Assembly: GCF_025602895.1 (NCBI RefSeq)
Contig: NW_026516223.1
Span: 674,035 to 738,034 of the forward strand
Direction: 5' to 3'
Length of the DNA: 64,000 nt
Source: Polychytrium aggregatum
Taxonomy: Eukaryota; Chytridiomycota; Chytridiomycetes; Polychytriales
Shown here: positions 15,055 through 26,676 of the stretch, one piece after another
Position numbering within the stretch: the stretch's first letter is position 1
Layout: each line of letters starts with the position of its first letter
Notes under the pieces: generated by a model
What the model was told of the DNA's origin: nothing
What the model saw: only the letters and a program-made list of their open reading frames with translations
Databases searched by the model: none
Made by a program: the position numbers and the translations under genes

Positions 15055-16805
15055 GGCTGCTTGCAGGAGTGCTGGCTGTGGGCAGATGGAGGCGAGATGG
15101 AGGAGACGAGCAGATCGGAGCTGGAACAGACGGGAAAGACGCTGGAAAAGTGCAGCAAACTCGGAGCAGGAGTGGATGGATCGGGAGTTGCGACAGATGA
15201 AACAAAACCAGACCAGTCCAGACCAGACCAAACCAGACCAAACCAGACCAAAACAAGACCAGCACAGGCTGAACAAGACAAGACAAGACAACGACGGCTT
15301 TCAGGGCACCACGACGGGAATGGACGTCAGGGCCGCCGGCGGTGGTGGCGGAGGGGACGGCCCAAGGAAGGGGCGCGCCGCGCGGCAGGGATATTGCGCG
15401 CGCGTCGGTGCGCGTCTGCTCGCGGCTGTGCAACACTGTGCAACGGCATGTAACATTGGCTCGGCTGCCCAGTTGGCCGTGCTCTCTGAGTGCCGAGGGA
15501 TTGCAGCGACCGCGGGCTGGTGTGTTGCAGTGGCGGTCGGAGCGCCGTCTGTCCGCAATGCCCTCTGCTTGCCCTTGGCTGCCGTGTTCGTGGCTGCCGT
15601 GCCCCATCGGCACATCTTCGTCGCCGGAACATGGCTGCTTACATCGGTCCGGCCTGGCTTCTGTTTTGGTTGGCTGGTGCCCTGTTGCGCGACGCCTTGC
15701 TTTTCTTCTTGTGGCTGATTCCCGCCGAGCGAGTCACGCTGCCCTCTGTGCATCGCAGAGCGAAACGTCGCGTCACGCCAGGCCAGGAGAAATCCACATC
15801 GTGCGGAAATGAGCGGAACTGTGATCCCACGGCAGCGATCATGAACCCGAAGCTCGCCAACAATGAATGGTTGCCCCCCCCCTCGATGAAGCCGGGCATG
15901 TTGCGACCAACGCCCTCCCAATCGCTGCATCCCTCTCGGATTCGAGATGTCGCGGAAACGCCTCCATCACATATTGCCACAAGTTATGCCGGCCACTCCA
16001 TCGAGTCGCTGGGGCCATGCGAGCCGCCACTGGATCCCACGACGCAGCAAAGTATCACGCACGTTCCAAGTACCACACCCTGCCGTTGCCATGTACGTGG
16101 TTGCTGCGAGGACGAAGCGTCTCTCAGACATGGAGACATGTGCACCGATTCCGGTCCGTACGAAGCGAAGGGTACCGTCGTCGATCGATTTGCATCTCCA
16201 AACGCAATATTCGGCGATATCGCGACATTAGCTCAGCTCACGACGTCCCAAGCACCAGACGAAATCAATAGGACTATTGCGGCTGAAGCCCCTCACGCAA
16301 CCACGCATGCTGACGACATCCTGTTTGTGGCGTGATTGGGGGAAAGATAGAGTTGCAGCACAAAACGCAGGTTCCGGCCCTCAAAGCGGGGTCTCGCCTT
16401 TGTCAGGGTGCACTGATGATTTCACACGAGTCGATGGATAGTTCTGTCTCGGCACCCATATGGACCCGGCTCCACTATAGACCCCTGGAAACGTGTCGAC
16501 ACAATCACAGGCAGGGCGATGTCAGGATTGCGTCGAATGCGACAGCGCACTGGTGACGATACACCATCATATATGTCGACCATGGCAAGACCCGCAGATA
16601 TCGGGCGCTTATAGCCGCTGTCGTTTTCCGGCCGCAGCCCGTCGGCAGCATCAAGCTTCGAGGTGGACTCTGCACCATCCACTCTCCGCGTGGGCCTGTA
16701 GTCGTCTCTGCTCCAGCTCAACTGAAACGTGCTCACCAGCATCGCTTCTGCTGCTACCCAACTTACAGTGGACGATTCATCCTGCCAAAGCATCGACTGC
16801 CCTGA
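15055..16805. other. Long intergenic region, no supported gene
   Basis: 1.75 kb between the divergent starts of the polyglutamine membrane protein and the multipass membrane protein. It contains a decamer repeat near the left end and many overlapping short open frames without recognisable motifs. Promoters for both neighbours should be here. I see no RNA gene. Confidence 0.5.
15207..15260. repeat. Decamer tandem repeat (AACCAGACCA)
   Basis: Imperfect head-to-tail copies of a 10-bp unit, AACCAGACCA, with two exact copies at 15231-15250 and degenerate ones on both sides. It produces a hydrophobic (VWSGL) pattern on the minus strand, upstream of the membrane protein start. Confidence 0.85.
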
Positions 16806-18898
16806 ATGAAGCCGCCTGTACAAACCAACCACAAACTGTCGGCGTCGTCGAGCGCGATGACCCTTGATGGCATCAAACAGCTGGCCGACCTCAAATCAGC
16901 CTACTCGCTGCAGGACCTGGCCGGCAAGGGAGAGCAAGTCCACATGGGATCTGGTCCGCGTTGGAAGACCCTGACCGAGATTCGCTTTCGTCGATCGGAT
17001 CTGCGACAGATCTGGAGATGCCTTTTGCCCTTCCTGGCCGCTCTCATGTTCTTTGCGCTCTTTGCCGTGGTCCCGAGCTTCTTTCGCAATGGCATACCCA
17101 AGTGCACCCTGGACCAAGCGTGTTCGCTCAGCGAGAGCATGATCTACATCCTCAGCCTCATACCCGTTTACATCGGCCTGACGGGGTAGGTCATATATAG
17201 ATGAGTCCGTGGCTTCGGCACCATGGCTTCAATGATCGTGACAGTCGTCAAAGGTACCGAGTTGCATCCGAATCCACTGACACCGGCTCTCGCACAGCAA
17301 CGCCTTCACATTGAGCTCGTTCAAGGCCGTCTACCACAAGCTCGGAACACCTTTGCTATTCGCCATCCCCTCGATCGCCGTTGTCGTCGTTGTGACCCTG
17401 TGGATTCCTTTTCGAACATCCCTCCTCCAGTCGTTCTTTACTCTGTTTCTGTTTTCGTTCATCGTGCAGTTTCTCCTGGTTTTGAACGTCTATCTGCATC
17501 GCGTTCCCTTCTACACTGGCTTCATGATACTCCAGCCGCTCTTTACCGGATACTTTATGTGTTTTATCATTATCGTTCTGGTCTATGGGCTCGGATACGG
17601 CAACTTTATGAGCTATGCGCACAGCTCTGATTCCGACACTCTGGCGTCGCTTGGCCTCATCGGTGCTCCTGTGATTGTGGCCCTGTGTGAGGCCATCATC
17701 TTTGTTGCCTACGAAAAGACTTGGGAGGCTCTCGATGCCCATCTCAGCAAAGTGACCGATCCGCGCCTGCAGTTCCAGCTCTTGCACGGCTGCGATCCGA
17801 CTGTCGATCAGCTGCGAGAGCACAAGCATGTCGTCCTCGACCATCGGTACTTTTGGAAGCCACACAACATTGCCGTTCTGTATGCCTTCATGGCTGCCCA
17901 AACACAGGTGGTGTAGGTTGTCCTCTGCAGTGGTTTATCTGCTACCGCATGGCGAGTAAACGGCCGATGGCGAACTGACATTGATTTGCAATCATCACTG
18001 TGCAGGGGCTGTCGTTCATTTTGCTGATTGCCTCGATGAACGACTCGCCGTTCGCATTTGTCATGAACATGACGCTGACCGTCATCCTCGACGGTAAGCC
18101 CCTCGCAGCGATTCGGGGCCATGAACGGGCACTCGCGGCAGCGGAGCAAATTGCGGCACTGGCTCTCGCCGGCGACAGGCAGTGAATGCTAGTACTAAGA
18201 GCGCATGTCGTCGATTGTGTCATGTAGTGCTCGCAAGAACAAACGTCAATCTGGTCCTGATGCGCCCGTTCAAACGGTTTCTCCCGCGCTCTATCGGCGA
18301 GGAGTCTGTCATGCGCGCCATGTATATGGTATGGCGTGGTGTAGTGTGGATGGCGAGGAGGGTGTGGGCGATGAGGATCTGGTGCCGTTGACTATCTGGG
18401 TATCCAGACGACCAAACTCCAGCAGCATCACCAAACCGGGATCGCCGTGCCTGGTAGAGCTCACACGCTTCTCGACAGGGAACCAAGATCGTCTCGGATT
18501 ACTACTGCATCATGCATCTGGTCTTTATGAATGTGACCAACTATTCAATATACTATACGGTGAGTGCAGCATGGCCGAGATCGACAGCGACAACCACCAC
18601 ATTCGCTGACTGCGAGGCGACTCTGCAACAGGCATTCGAGTGCAATGTCGAGCACAATGTGTGTGAGTTTTTCAAACCCGAGCCCTGGCAGTGGGCTGGG
18701 CTCATCCTGATGAACGCCGTGGCCACGGTGTTGACCGACACCATCGGGAACCGGCTGAACGGGTGCCCGGGATACCTCTATATCTACTCTCCACCGTCGG
18801 TCGCATTCTGGAGACACTTTTCATCGTTTGGTTATGCCGGTGGTGGGGTCTTTGTCGGGGCAATATTGATGCTTCCCTGGAGCGGTGCCAGAGGATAA
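16806..18898 (+). CDS. Multipass membrane protein, 6 exons, unknown family
   Basis: Exons 16806-17185, 17298-17907, 18006-18093, 18228-18328, 18479-18559 and 18632-18898 join in phase to a 508-residue protein; an alternative start is the ATG at 16857. Hydrophobic segments include WRCLLPFLAALMFFALFAVV, MIYILSLIPVYIGLTG, LLFAIPSIAVVVVVTLW, FFTLFLFSFIVQFLLVL, TGYFMCFIIIVLVYGLGYG, GLIGAPVIVALCEAIIFVA and later ones, so at least eight spans are likely. Conspicuous hydrophilic parts are the loop around HLSKVTDPRLQ and the last loop with PEPWQWAG. I do not recognise a transporter or receptor signature. The last exon is less certain because another frame near 18790-18890 is also hydrophobic. Confidence 0.65.
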
Positions 18899-19103
18899 AG
18901 CCCTGAGTGGCGGTGCGCTTTATTGCCAATGAGGTCTGCTCGAGCAATGGGCCGGAGACGATACATGCAACCGGATCACACAGACAACCGGAGTAAACAG
19001 GCTGGAAAATGGCTTCAAACAAAGTCATGGTGCGGCCATGAACATCATCAACTTAGACCCGGTATCCATACGCCGATGGCAAGTGCTTCCAGTCTCGGAT
19101 CGA

Positions 19104-21173
19104 TCATTGAATCGTGCACTTGATGCCGTCGGCACCCCTTCCAGCAGGCGCTGTTCGAGGAGCAAATGCAACGTGCGTGGCCTTGCTGACAGGAGCGGAG
19201 GCGGCGGAGACTTCAATGTCGGCGGATGGGCCATTGGTCGCAGCGGTCAGGGTCGAGTTGGTCACATTGGCGGCAGAAGCGGGCCCATCCCCGTTGGCAA
19301 CGGCCGGTTTCTCGGCAGCAACGGCCTCGGCAATCTGTCTCGGCGACATGCCGTTCGACAGGAGCAAGCCAGGCTGGAAATGCACGCCAAACTCAGACTG
19401 GATGTGCTCGGAAAGCTGGTCCACCTGAACGAGATTGAAGCCGCAGCTGGCAAAGTAAAAATCGCGGCCACTGAGACGGGGTGCGTCCAGAAGCTCAGCC
19501 GCGACGATCGAAACCTTCCAGGCAACCGGCTCACTCTCCATATCAAGCAACGGATATTCCACAAACCGGCCCTCGCTCTCGGCTTGGGCAGCGACTTTGT
19601 TGAGAGTCTTGCGGTCCTTCTTGCCAGCATCGTTGTAAGGCATCTCGGGAAGCTCAATGACGTTGTGGATAGTGACATTAGAAAATTCGTTTGCAGCCAG
19701 CACCTTGAAGGTCTCGTCGAGAACTTGCTTGCCCGTCATTTGCCCGACATATTCGGGCTTGAGCGCATACAGAAGGACGATGTGGGTGCTTGAAGTCGAG
19801 GTCACGAAGCTGTCCTTGAAAAACGCATTCATGCCCAGTAAGATCTTCTCCTCAAGCACATCGAGATCAGCAAAGTACAGGTTGATCTTGAGCGTGCGGC
19901 CGGTTCTGCCGATGACGGTAAAATGACGGTCGTCGATGATCTCCGCCACGTCGGAAGTGCAGACCCTCGGCCTGCCGTCCTGCAGAAAGTTGAACGACGC
20001 CAACTTGGAAGTGTCGGCAGTCACTGCCTTGAACTCGGCGGTGTTGCGGCAGCGATGATCCGGCGAGACCGCAAAGCACAGGATGCCCTTCTTGGCATCC
20101 GCCGGAAGTTCGTTGCCGTCTTCGTCGAGGAGCGCAAGCTTGCAGAGCGGATTGTCGACATGATACACAATCGACTCTGGGGCCGGTGCGGAGGACGGGA
20201 TGATCATGGTATTGAAGGCACCGAGCGTGGCGCACTCGGTGGAGGAGTACAGGCAGCGAAACTCGGCGTTGGGCATGACGTTCTTGGCAGCTGTGATGAG
20301 CGCAGGCGTAATGAGCTCGCCGGCAATGTAGTACGTCTCGACGCTGGACCAGACCTCTCCGTGCGCTTGAGCGTACGATAGGAGGAGGCGGAGGTATGAC
20401 GGCGAGCTCAACGTCAGAGCCGCGCCGTTTCTGAGCATCTCGGCAACGCGGGCCGTTCGGGTCGAGCTGTCAGCAGTTGGCTTGGAGAGCCAAATGGTGG
20501 AGAGATTTCGCGTCATGGCGACAACCATTGCGGTGCTCGTTCCGAACGAGGGCGAGGCCACTATGGCACAGGACTTGAGCTCGTTGCCATTCAGCAAAGA
20601 CATGCGGCGCGGGGCGCGAGTGGTGGAGATATTAACGGACTTTGGGACACCCGTCGAGCCGGAGGTGTGGCAAACGGCGGTGACCTCGGGAATATGCTCG
20701 GGGCAGAGCGATCGATCGGCTGGGACAGGGACCACCGAGATGGCCGCTCGGACGCTGGGCAGGTCGACGAGGGCTACCCCAGTGATATCTCCAGGGTGGA
20801 CGGCTCCGTGGAGGACAAAATTGATACCGAGGCGCTCGCAGACGGTTTCGCGGACGGAGCGGGTCCAGCCCGGGCCAAAGGTGACTGGAACCTTGCCAAG
20901 GAGCCAGAGTGAGTACGCGGCGACGGGCCAGTTGCTATCGGTGTCGACGTAGATGCCGACGTTGTCGCCGGACTGGTGCCAGCCGGGCTGGTCCTTCAGG
21001 TATTTGGCGACGGCCCAGCAGAGGTCCCAGAGCTGCTTGAAGGACATGATTTCGGGCGTGTCGTTCTCGGTGGTGCGAATGGCGGGAAAGTCGGGGATCT
21101 GCTGGACGGCCTCGACAAAATCCAGGGAGGGATGCAGGCCCATCTCCTGTGGAGGGATACTTGGATTGATCAT
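19104..21173 (-). CDS. NRPS-like adenylation-carrier protein without reductase; carrier serine lost; CaaX-like end
   Basis: Intronless, 689 residues from the ATG at 21173; the frame stays open upstream to 21455, but homology to the neighbouring gene starts here. The adenylate-forming core has the A3 loop (HTSGSTGVPKS), an A5-like YSSTE, an A8-like VIGRTGRTLKIN and the A10 lysine region (AGKKDRK), so acyl-AMP formation looks possible. A carrier-like domain follows, but the motif that should read G-F-D-S-L reads G-F-N-L-V: the phosphopantetheine serine is leucine (residue 581). No reductase or thioesterase follows; the tail is Ala/Thr-rich and ends KCTIQ, a CaaX-type prenylation motif. It lies just downstream of, and on the same strand as, an intact A-T-R paralogue. 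The substrate is unknown. A CoA-ligase-like or regulatory role is possible. Confidence 0.85.
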   Translation of the reverse strand: MINPSIPPQEMGLHPSLDFVEAVQQIPDFPAIRTTENDTPEIMSFKQLWDLCWAVAKYLKDQPGWHQSGDNVGIYVDTDSNWPVAAYSLWLLGKVPVTFGPGWTRSVRETVCERLGINFVLHGAVHPGDITGVALVDLPSVRAAISVVPVPADRSLCPEHIPEVTAVCHTSGSTGVPKSVNISTTRAPRRMSLLNGNELKSCAIVASPSFGTSTAMVVAMTRNLSTIWLSKPTADSSTRTARVAEMLRNGAALTLSSPSYLRLLLSYAQAHGEVWSSVETYYIAGELITPALITAAKNVMPNAEFRCLYSSTECATLGAFNTMIIPSSAPAPESIVYHVDNPLCKLALLDEDGNELPADAKKGILCFAVSPDHRCRNTAEFKAVTADTSKLASFNFLQDGRPRVCTSDVAEIIDDRHFTVIGRTGRTLKINLYFADLDVLEEKILLGMNAFFKDSFVTSTSSTHIVLLYALKPEYVGQMTGKQVLDETFKVLAANEFSNVTIHNVIELPEMPYNDAGKKDRKTLNKVAAQAESEGRFVEYPLLDMESEPVAWKVSIVAAELLDAPRLSGRDFYFASCGFNLVQVDQLSEHIQSEFGVHFQPGLLLSNGMSPRQIAEAVAAEKPAVANGDGPASAANVTNSTLTAATNGPSADIEVSAASAPVSKATHVAFAPRTAPAGRGADGIKCTIQ

Positions 21174-21614
21174 GGCGTTTGTACTTGCGGATTGGAATCG
21201 AAGGAATATGCCTGGGGTTGGTGCCGCCGTTGTTGAGCCCGGCCAGAGGAATGAGATCGAGCAGAGGAGAAGCGACGGAAGCAGGAGAAGCGAGGGAATA
21301 GCGCAGGCAGGGCGGGATCGAGGAAGCCGCCGCGATGGCGCCCGATGGAAGGCAACGCAGCTTGTTCTTCGGGTCACCGGAACCCTGTGGACCAGTCCCC
21401 ATGCAGCAAAAATCGCGGTCCTGGCGCACGAGCCCATGCTGCGCATACAGAGCACACTGGTCGCGTGCAGTGGATGAGCCTCGTGCAGTGGATGTATTCA
21501 GACTCTGCTGTGTGTGTGCTTCTCGAGAAGCATGCATCCATGCAGTTGAATGTCAGGCGAGGCGTTATCGGATGCACCGGCCAACAGGGATCCCGCTGGA
21601 GCCGTGGAAGTGGG
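21174..21614. other. Short intergenic region between the two NRPS-like genes
   Basis: About 440 bp between the start of the carrier-dead gene and the stop of the A-T-R gene on the same strand. It should hold the promoter of the former and the 3' UTR of the latter. No motif stands out. Confidence 0.5.
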
Positions 21615-24600
21615 TCAGGCCGTGCGACCCGTGCGAGTGAAAATGCTCACTTCGGGATACTCATCCTCGAGCTCGACGGCGGGGTGCTTGGGCTCTGGGA
21701 AATAGTGGCAGCGATGGAGGTTGAGCAGACACTTGCCAACGATGAGCTCGACAGGGGGAGGCGCGGCAGGATAGATCGATTTGGTGTTTGTGTTGTCGAT
21801 CTTGATGGCCATGCTCATCATCAAGTGCATGAGCGGGAACACCACGCTGGTCTTGAGCAGGGGCTCGGCGCTGAGGAGATTTCGGAACTGCTCACGAGAC
21901 TCGAACAGGATCGGCCAGCCGTATGCATTGACCATGTCAAAGAGCCGCTTTTCGCCGATGACGCTGAGGTACGAGACGGGTGAATGGTATCAGTGTCATG
22001 ACGACATGTGCGTGCTGCCCCTGCCTCTGACCTCTGCCATTCGACTCATGTGTTGGCATTCTCGGCGTATGCCTTCGCCCAGCCATAGCCTGCAGCTCAT
22101 CCATCGCTATGTACCTGTGCTCCGGATCGCTGACATGGAACACAAACTTGGACAGAGCCTTCTCCGAGCCGGCAATCTCGGCAATGATTGCAGCCACGCG
22201 ATCGACTGGATCCATGGCGATGGTTATCGGCGACCCGTGCACGGGAGCGATGCCGATATGGATGCAAGTTTTGACATATCGCCAGAGGTAGTCGTCGGCG
22301 TTGCACACTGCAGATGTCAAAGTGAGTGTGAGCAAATGCAGATGCGGGTGAGACAGACTGAGAATGCAAGGAGTGTTCCGACATCATTGGGTTGGTGCGC
22401 TGCTCACCTCCGAATGTGCTATCGCCAGCAATGATGGCTGGTCGGATGATCGTTGCAGGCACTCCCCTCGATCGAGCCTTGTTGATCAGCTGCTCGGCGA
22501 CCCACTTGGTCTGTGCGTAGCCGCCCGGGATGTTCCATGTGGAGTGGATCTTCTCGACGAGTGGTTCGTCGGCATTCTTGGCCATCGGGACCGTGCCGAT
22601 GGTCGAGATGTAGTGCAGTGCTTTCAAATGGTGGGTGGTGGCAAGTCGCAACGCTGTGGCCGTGCCGAGGACGTTCGGGCCCTTGAGTCGCTCGTAGTCG
22701 AACATCCAATGAACCTCTGCGCCGCAGTGGATGATGACATCTGACTTTTCGCAAATGTCGCTCCATCGCTCGTCGGTAAGCCCCCATTTATCCAGCGACA
22801 GGTCACCACAAATGGATACAAATCGATCCTCGATATCGTACCACGGGTTGCCATTGTTCCTGGAGGCAATCACGAACATGCTTGACTTTTCAAAGTTGCG
22901 GCGGTGGGCGTGCTGCTCATCGTCGGCTCTGATGACACAGTAGATCGTGGCATTGGGGAACCTGTTGGCTACGTTGAACTTTAGGAATGTTCCGAGAAAC
23001 CCCGTGGCGCCGGTGACGACCACTCCACGGACATCTCGGGGCTCTCGGAAAATGAATGGATCCAGACCATCGGCTGTCACGCTCGCATCATCGAGCTTGG
23101 CGGCCTCCTGAGCCAGGTCGACGGTCGGGGGCAGGAACGGCTTGTTGTGGATGATGTCTAAGGCGATGTGCGAGATGTCGCTGGGGGTCATGCCATTAGA
23201 GAACAGAATCATGGGCGAAATCTCAACATGGATTTCATCCTTTATCGCCAAGGCCAGACGGGTGACGCTCAGCGAGTCGAATCCGACACCAGCTATGTAG
23301 TAGTCCCGGCCGTCGAGAGCAGGATTGTCGAGAATCTCGCTGCCGAGCTGCGAGATTTTGAGGGCGATTCGTGACTGGATAGAGTCGTCGCGAGGGACCA
23401 AGGGGTACTCGACGGCATGGCTGTACTGATCGACATTCTCTGCGATGTGCTTGAGCTTCTTGAGGTCGCGCTTGCCCGAGTCGTTGAAGGGGAACTCTTG
23501 AACTTCAAAGCAGTTGTGGATCGGGAACTTGGACATGTTTTTGACGGTGAGGAGGTCCTCAACCCATTGGATCACCAATGCGGATGACTGTTGGAGGGGC
23601 GCATCCTTCTGGCGGACGTAGAGCATCACGACCTTCTTCTCGGAGGTTTGGATGAAGACACAGTCTTTGAACTGCTTTCCGAGGTGTTCGTAGACAAGCT
23701 CCTCGATGGCGTTGAGGTCGACGTAGACGCCGTTGACCTTGATCTTTTGATCGAATCTGGTTGGCACGAAGGGTGCGGAGTGAGTGATGGGGACTCGAGA
23801 GACGAGGCGACGTTTACTCTGGGATCAAGCCTGCAGAACGCCGTCGACCTCACCTTCCGACGACAGTGAAGGTCTTCTCGCTCACCATCTCGACCCAGTC
23901 CATGGTGCAGACACGAGGCGAGCCATCGTCGAGGAAACCAAACGAAGCGATCTTGTCATTGGTGTTGGCCGTGACAAAGTTGAAGTGGTTCTTGACAGGG
24001 TGGTCCTTGTGGACGGCAAAGACAAGGATACCACTCTTTGAGACGCCTGGGTCGACGGCGTTGCCCTCCTCGTCAAAGAGGAGGCATCGGACTTGGGGAT
24101 GCGGCAGCTTGTAGATGAGTTTCTCTGGAACCTCGTCGTGTGGCTGGAGTGAGGTGTAGCAAAATGCCTGGAGGATACCGGTCTGGGAGGCAATCAGCAC
24201 GTCAGTGTCTGTGGCATCGCGCATCGCGATTAGCGCACCGAAGCCACAGTACCTCGCTAGATCCATAACTCGACACGATCTCGGCATTTGGGAATGCACG
24301 CCGAGTCATCTTGAGCACGCTGGGCGGGATGAGCTCGGAGCCAAGTCCGATCTTCTTTGCCTCCTCCCACCTGGCGTCCGAAGTCACAGAAAGTGCGACC
24401 CCGATGACTGTTTTCATGAAAGAGGGAGTCTGATCATCACAAAGCCGCCATTAGTTGCTGTCGAGCGGTGGCTTGGCCCTTCCAGTTGTCCACTTACCAA
24501 GTAGATATTCTTCAACCCGTCGTCCAGCATCTTGATGATGCTCTTGGCCTTGTCTACGGTATTGGGTGTGGGCTCTGGAATCCAAACCGAGCCCTTCAAA

Positions 24601-25883
24601 CTCAAGGTTGCGAGAAAGGTGGCCAAGGTAGCGACAAACGATGGTAGCTGGGGTATGGGCGTGAATTAGTATATCGTGGCGAGTTGTGCTGTGTTCCGCA
24701 TCGTGCCAGGGGTATCGCACCTGACAAAGCCCGGTCTCGATGTAAGCGATACCAAGAGCGGCTCGCACGACGGTGACGGCCTTGTGGGAATATTTGAAGC
24801 TGGATCGAGAGCAGAGTCAGACACCGAGAGCAGAGTCAGACACCGAGAGCAGAGTCAGACACCGAGAGCAGAGTCAGACACCGAGAGCAGAGTCAGACAC
24901 CGAGAGCGAATGATACATGGGCATGGACTTTGTGCATCCCAACCAGGTTCGTGGCAACGGTGGCAGTACTTACGACTTTGGAACTCCTGCAAGCGAAACA
25001 GAGTATCAGGATCAAGTCAAACCTGGATCCTCGATTTGCAGCCATGATGACGAGCACCAACCACAACTCAAACGGTCTATCCATTCTTCCTGATCCCCAA
25101 CCTCACGGGTACGTTGCGCTTTCAAGAGCGGCCATCGTACCTGTGGTTCCGGACGTGCACGCATAGGTCACAAACTCATCAAGCTGGACGCAGCTCTCGA
25201 GGGAAGGGGCTGGAGCGTCGCTGAGGACTGGGAACGTGGCAGCATCGATTAGGATCGCACCCTCTGTGCGTCCAGGCTTGGTGTGGTGGTGCAGGATGTA
25301 TTTGATTGAATGTCTGTACGGACAGAATTAGCGCTGGTTGTGATATTGGAGCGGCATTCCGTTTGCGATTGGGGCCGGGTTGGTGGTAACCTACCTCTCG
25401 CAGAGGGCTTTGCGAGCAGCCGGAGGGAGATTCAAACCAAAGCAAAGCGTCTTCCTGAACGATGCGAGGGGTGAGTTAGGGTTGTATCAGTATCGCAGCT
25501 GACAGACGATGGATCGCAGGGGATACAGCCTAACAACGAACAATGCTCGATTGACCGAACCAAGAACACAAGCAGGTCATGACGCTGGAGAACAACAGAC
25601 ACAGCGCTCACTTTCCGAGGATCCACACTGCAAGCGAACAGAACACCCAGTTGGCCTCGGCCTCGCAGTAGATCCCGATGACTTCGGGGTCCACTTGATT
25701 CCAGTCAGGGAGGGTCTTGAGCCCCTGTGCAATCGAGCACGCTCGCTTCCACACATCGAGGTAGCTGTAGTCGAACCGGACACGCCAGCTCTCATATGTG
25801 TTGATGAGAAGAGCATTGGGCTCGTCGCGAGCAGTGTTGACGAGGAACTCGATGGGGTGGAGCCAAGGACCAAGAGGATCCAT
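21615..25883 (-). CDS. NRPS-like carboxylic acid reductase (adenylation-carrier-thioester reductase), 11 exons
   Basis: Predicted 1047 residues. Exons: 25883-25612, 25454-25395, 25313-25141, 24986-24974, 24799-24721, 24647-24498, 24429-24254 (end 24253), 24182-23854, 23756-22408, 22307-22115, 21963-21615; every phase agrees. The enzyme should activate a carboxylate with ATP, load it on a phosphopantetheine arm and release an aldehyde or alcohol with NADPH. The A3 loop (TSGTTGVPKS) is assembled across exons 3-5, with a 13-nt exon 4. A5 is SSYGSSETG; the A10 region has FNDSGKRDLKK. The carrier motif GVGFDSLSV is intact (Ser579). The reductase domain has the dinucleotide motif TGATGFLG and the catalytic pair Y-x3-K (GGYAQTKWVAEQ). 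The architecture matches fungal A-T-R enzymes related to the reductase half of Lys2. The substrate cannot be read from the sequence. Confidence 0.9.
24806..24900. repeat. Intronic minisatellite, 5 copies of a 19-bp unit
   Basis: Five exact copies of CGAGAGCAGAGTCAGACAC inside the intron between exons 4 and 5 of the A-T-R reductase gene, ending only 6 bp from the acceptor AG (24801-24800). On the transcribed strand the unit is pyrimidine-rich and supplies the whole polypyrimidine region before the splice acceptor. Confidence 0.95.
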
Positions 25884-26383
25884 CGAAGCGGTGAACTTTG
25901 GCTGGGCAAGTTCCGGGCGGGGAGATTGCCGAGACAGGTGGATGGGAGATAGGGGATTGCGACTCAACTTGGTCACGCGATGAAGCTCCAAGCCCTCCGA
26001 GGCAGCAGGAGAACGCTCCAAGCATATCAGCGAGGGAAGGGGAGGATGGAATGGGGGAAAGGGTCGAGTCTTGAATTTGAAGAGGCGAGGGGAAGAGGAC
26101 GGCGAGGGGAAAGGGGACAGGCCTCATCCACCGTTGTCGCTCAAAGAGCCCATGGGGCGGACTGTCAACCCTTGCCTCACGACACAAGGACGCCTCCCCT
26201 CACAATCGAAACACCCGGTGCTGTACGGTTTGTTCGTCGGGGGCGCTGGGGAGACAACCAACACCCTGGGGTCACCATGGATGATTCAGGCTGACGAAGC
26301 AACTTTAAGCGAGATATCTGTGTGTGTCTGTCCAGCAAGGAGCTACCTGGAGGCATGAAGTTAGATATCTCGGCGACATTGAA
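25884..26383. other. Upstream region of the A-T-R reductase gene
   Basis: 500 bp between the reductase start codon and the 5' end of LINE-1. Purine-rich on the plus strand around 26030-26110. It probably contains the reductase promoter; I see no other feature. Confidence 0.45.
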
Positions 26384-26676
26384 GCTCCAGCCTGATCTCG
26401 ATATCCGCGGGATCATCAGGGAGAGAGCACACCAGAGAATAAGCTGCACCCTGCCGACTGGGCCCACTGCCAGCGATGGTCGGCAAAGCCCAGAACAACA
26501 GAAACCTACCAAGATGCCTGTTGACCAACGAACAAAGTCGCCCGAGGCAGCGATCCAAGACACCATCTGGTCCTCCCTCCATCTCTCTCCCTTTTGCCTG
26601 CTCCACTCCTACCCACACCAATATCGACCAGGCCTGGGACCATGCATCCCGGGCCATCCTGGAACGCCCAGCCCCC

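Noticed and set aside
15055-15291. Upstream start at 15291 for the polyglutamine membrane protein
   Set aside because: The added hydrophobic N-terminus is encoded by a decamer tandem repeat, so it is probably untranslated leader.
24806-24900. CRISPR-like or regulatory array
   Set aside because: Exact 19-bp tandem copies without spacers inside an intron: a minisatellite.
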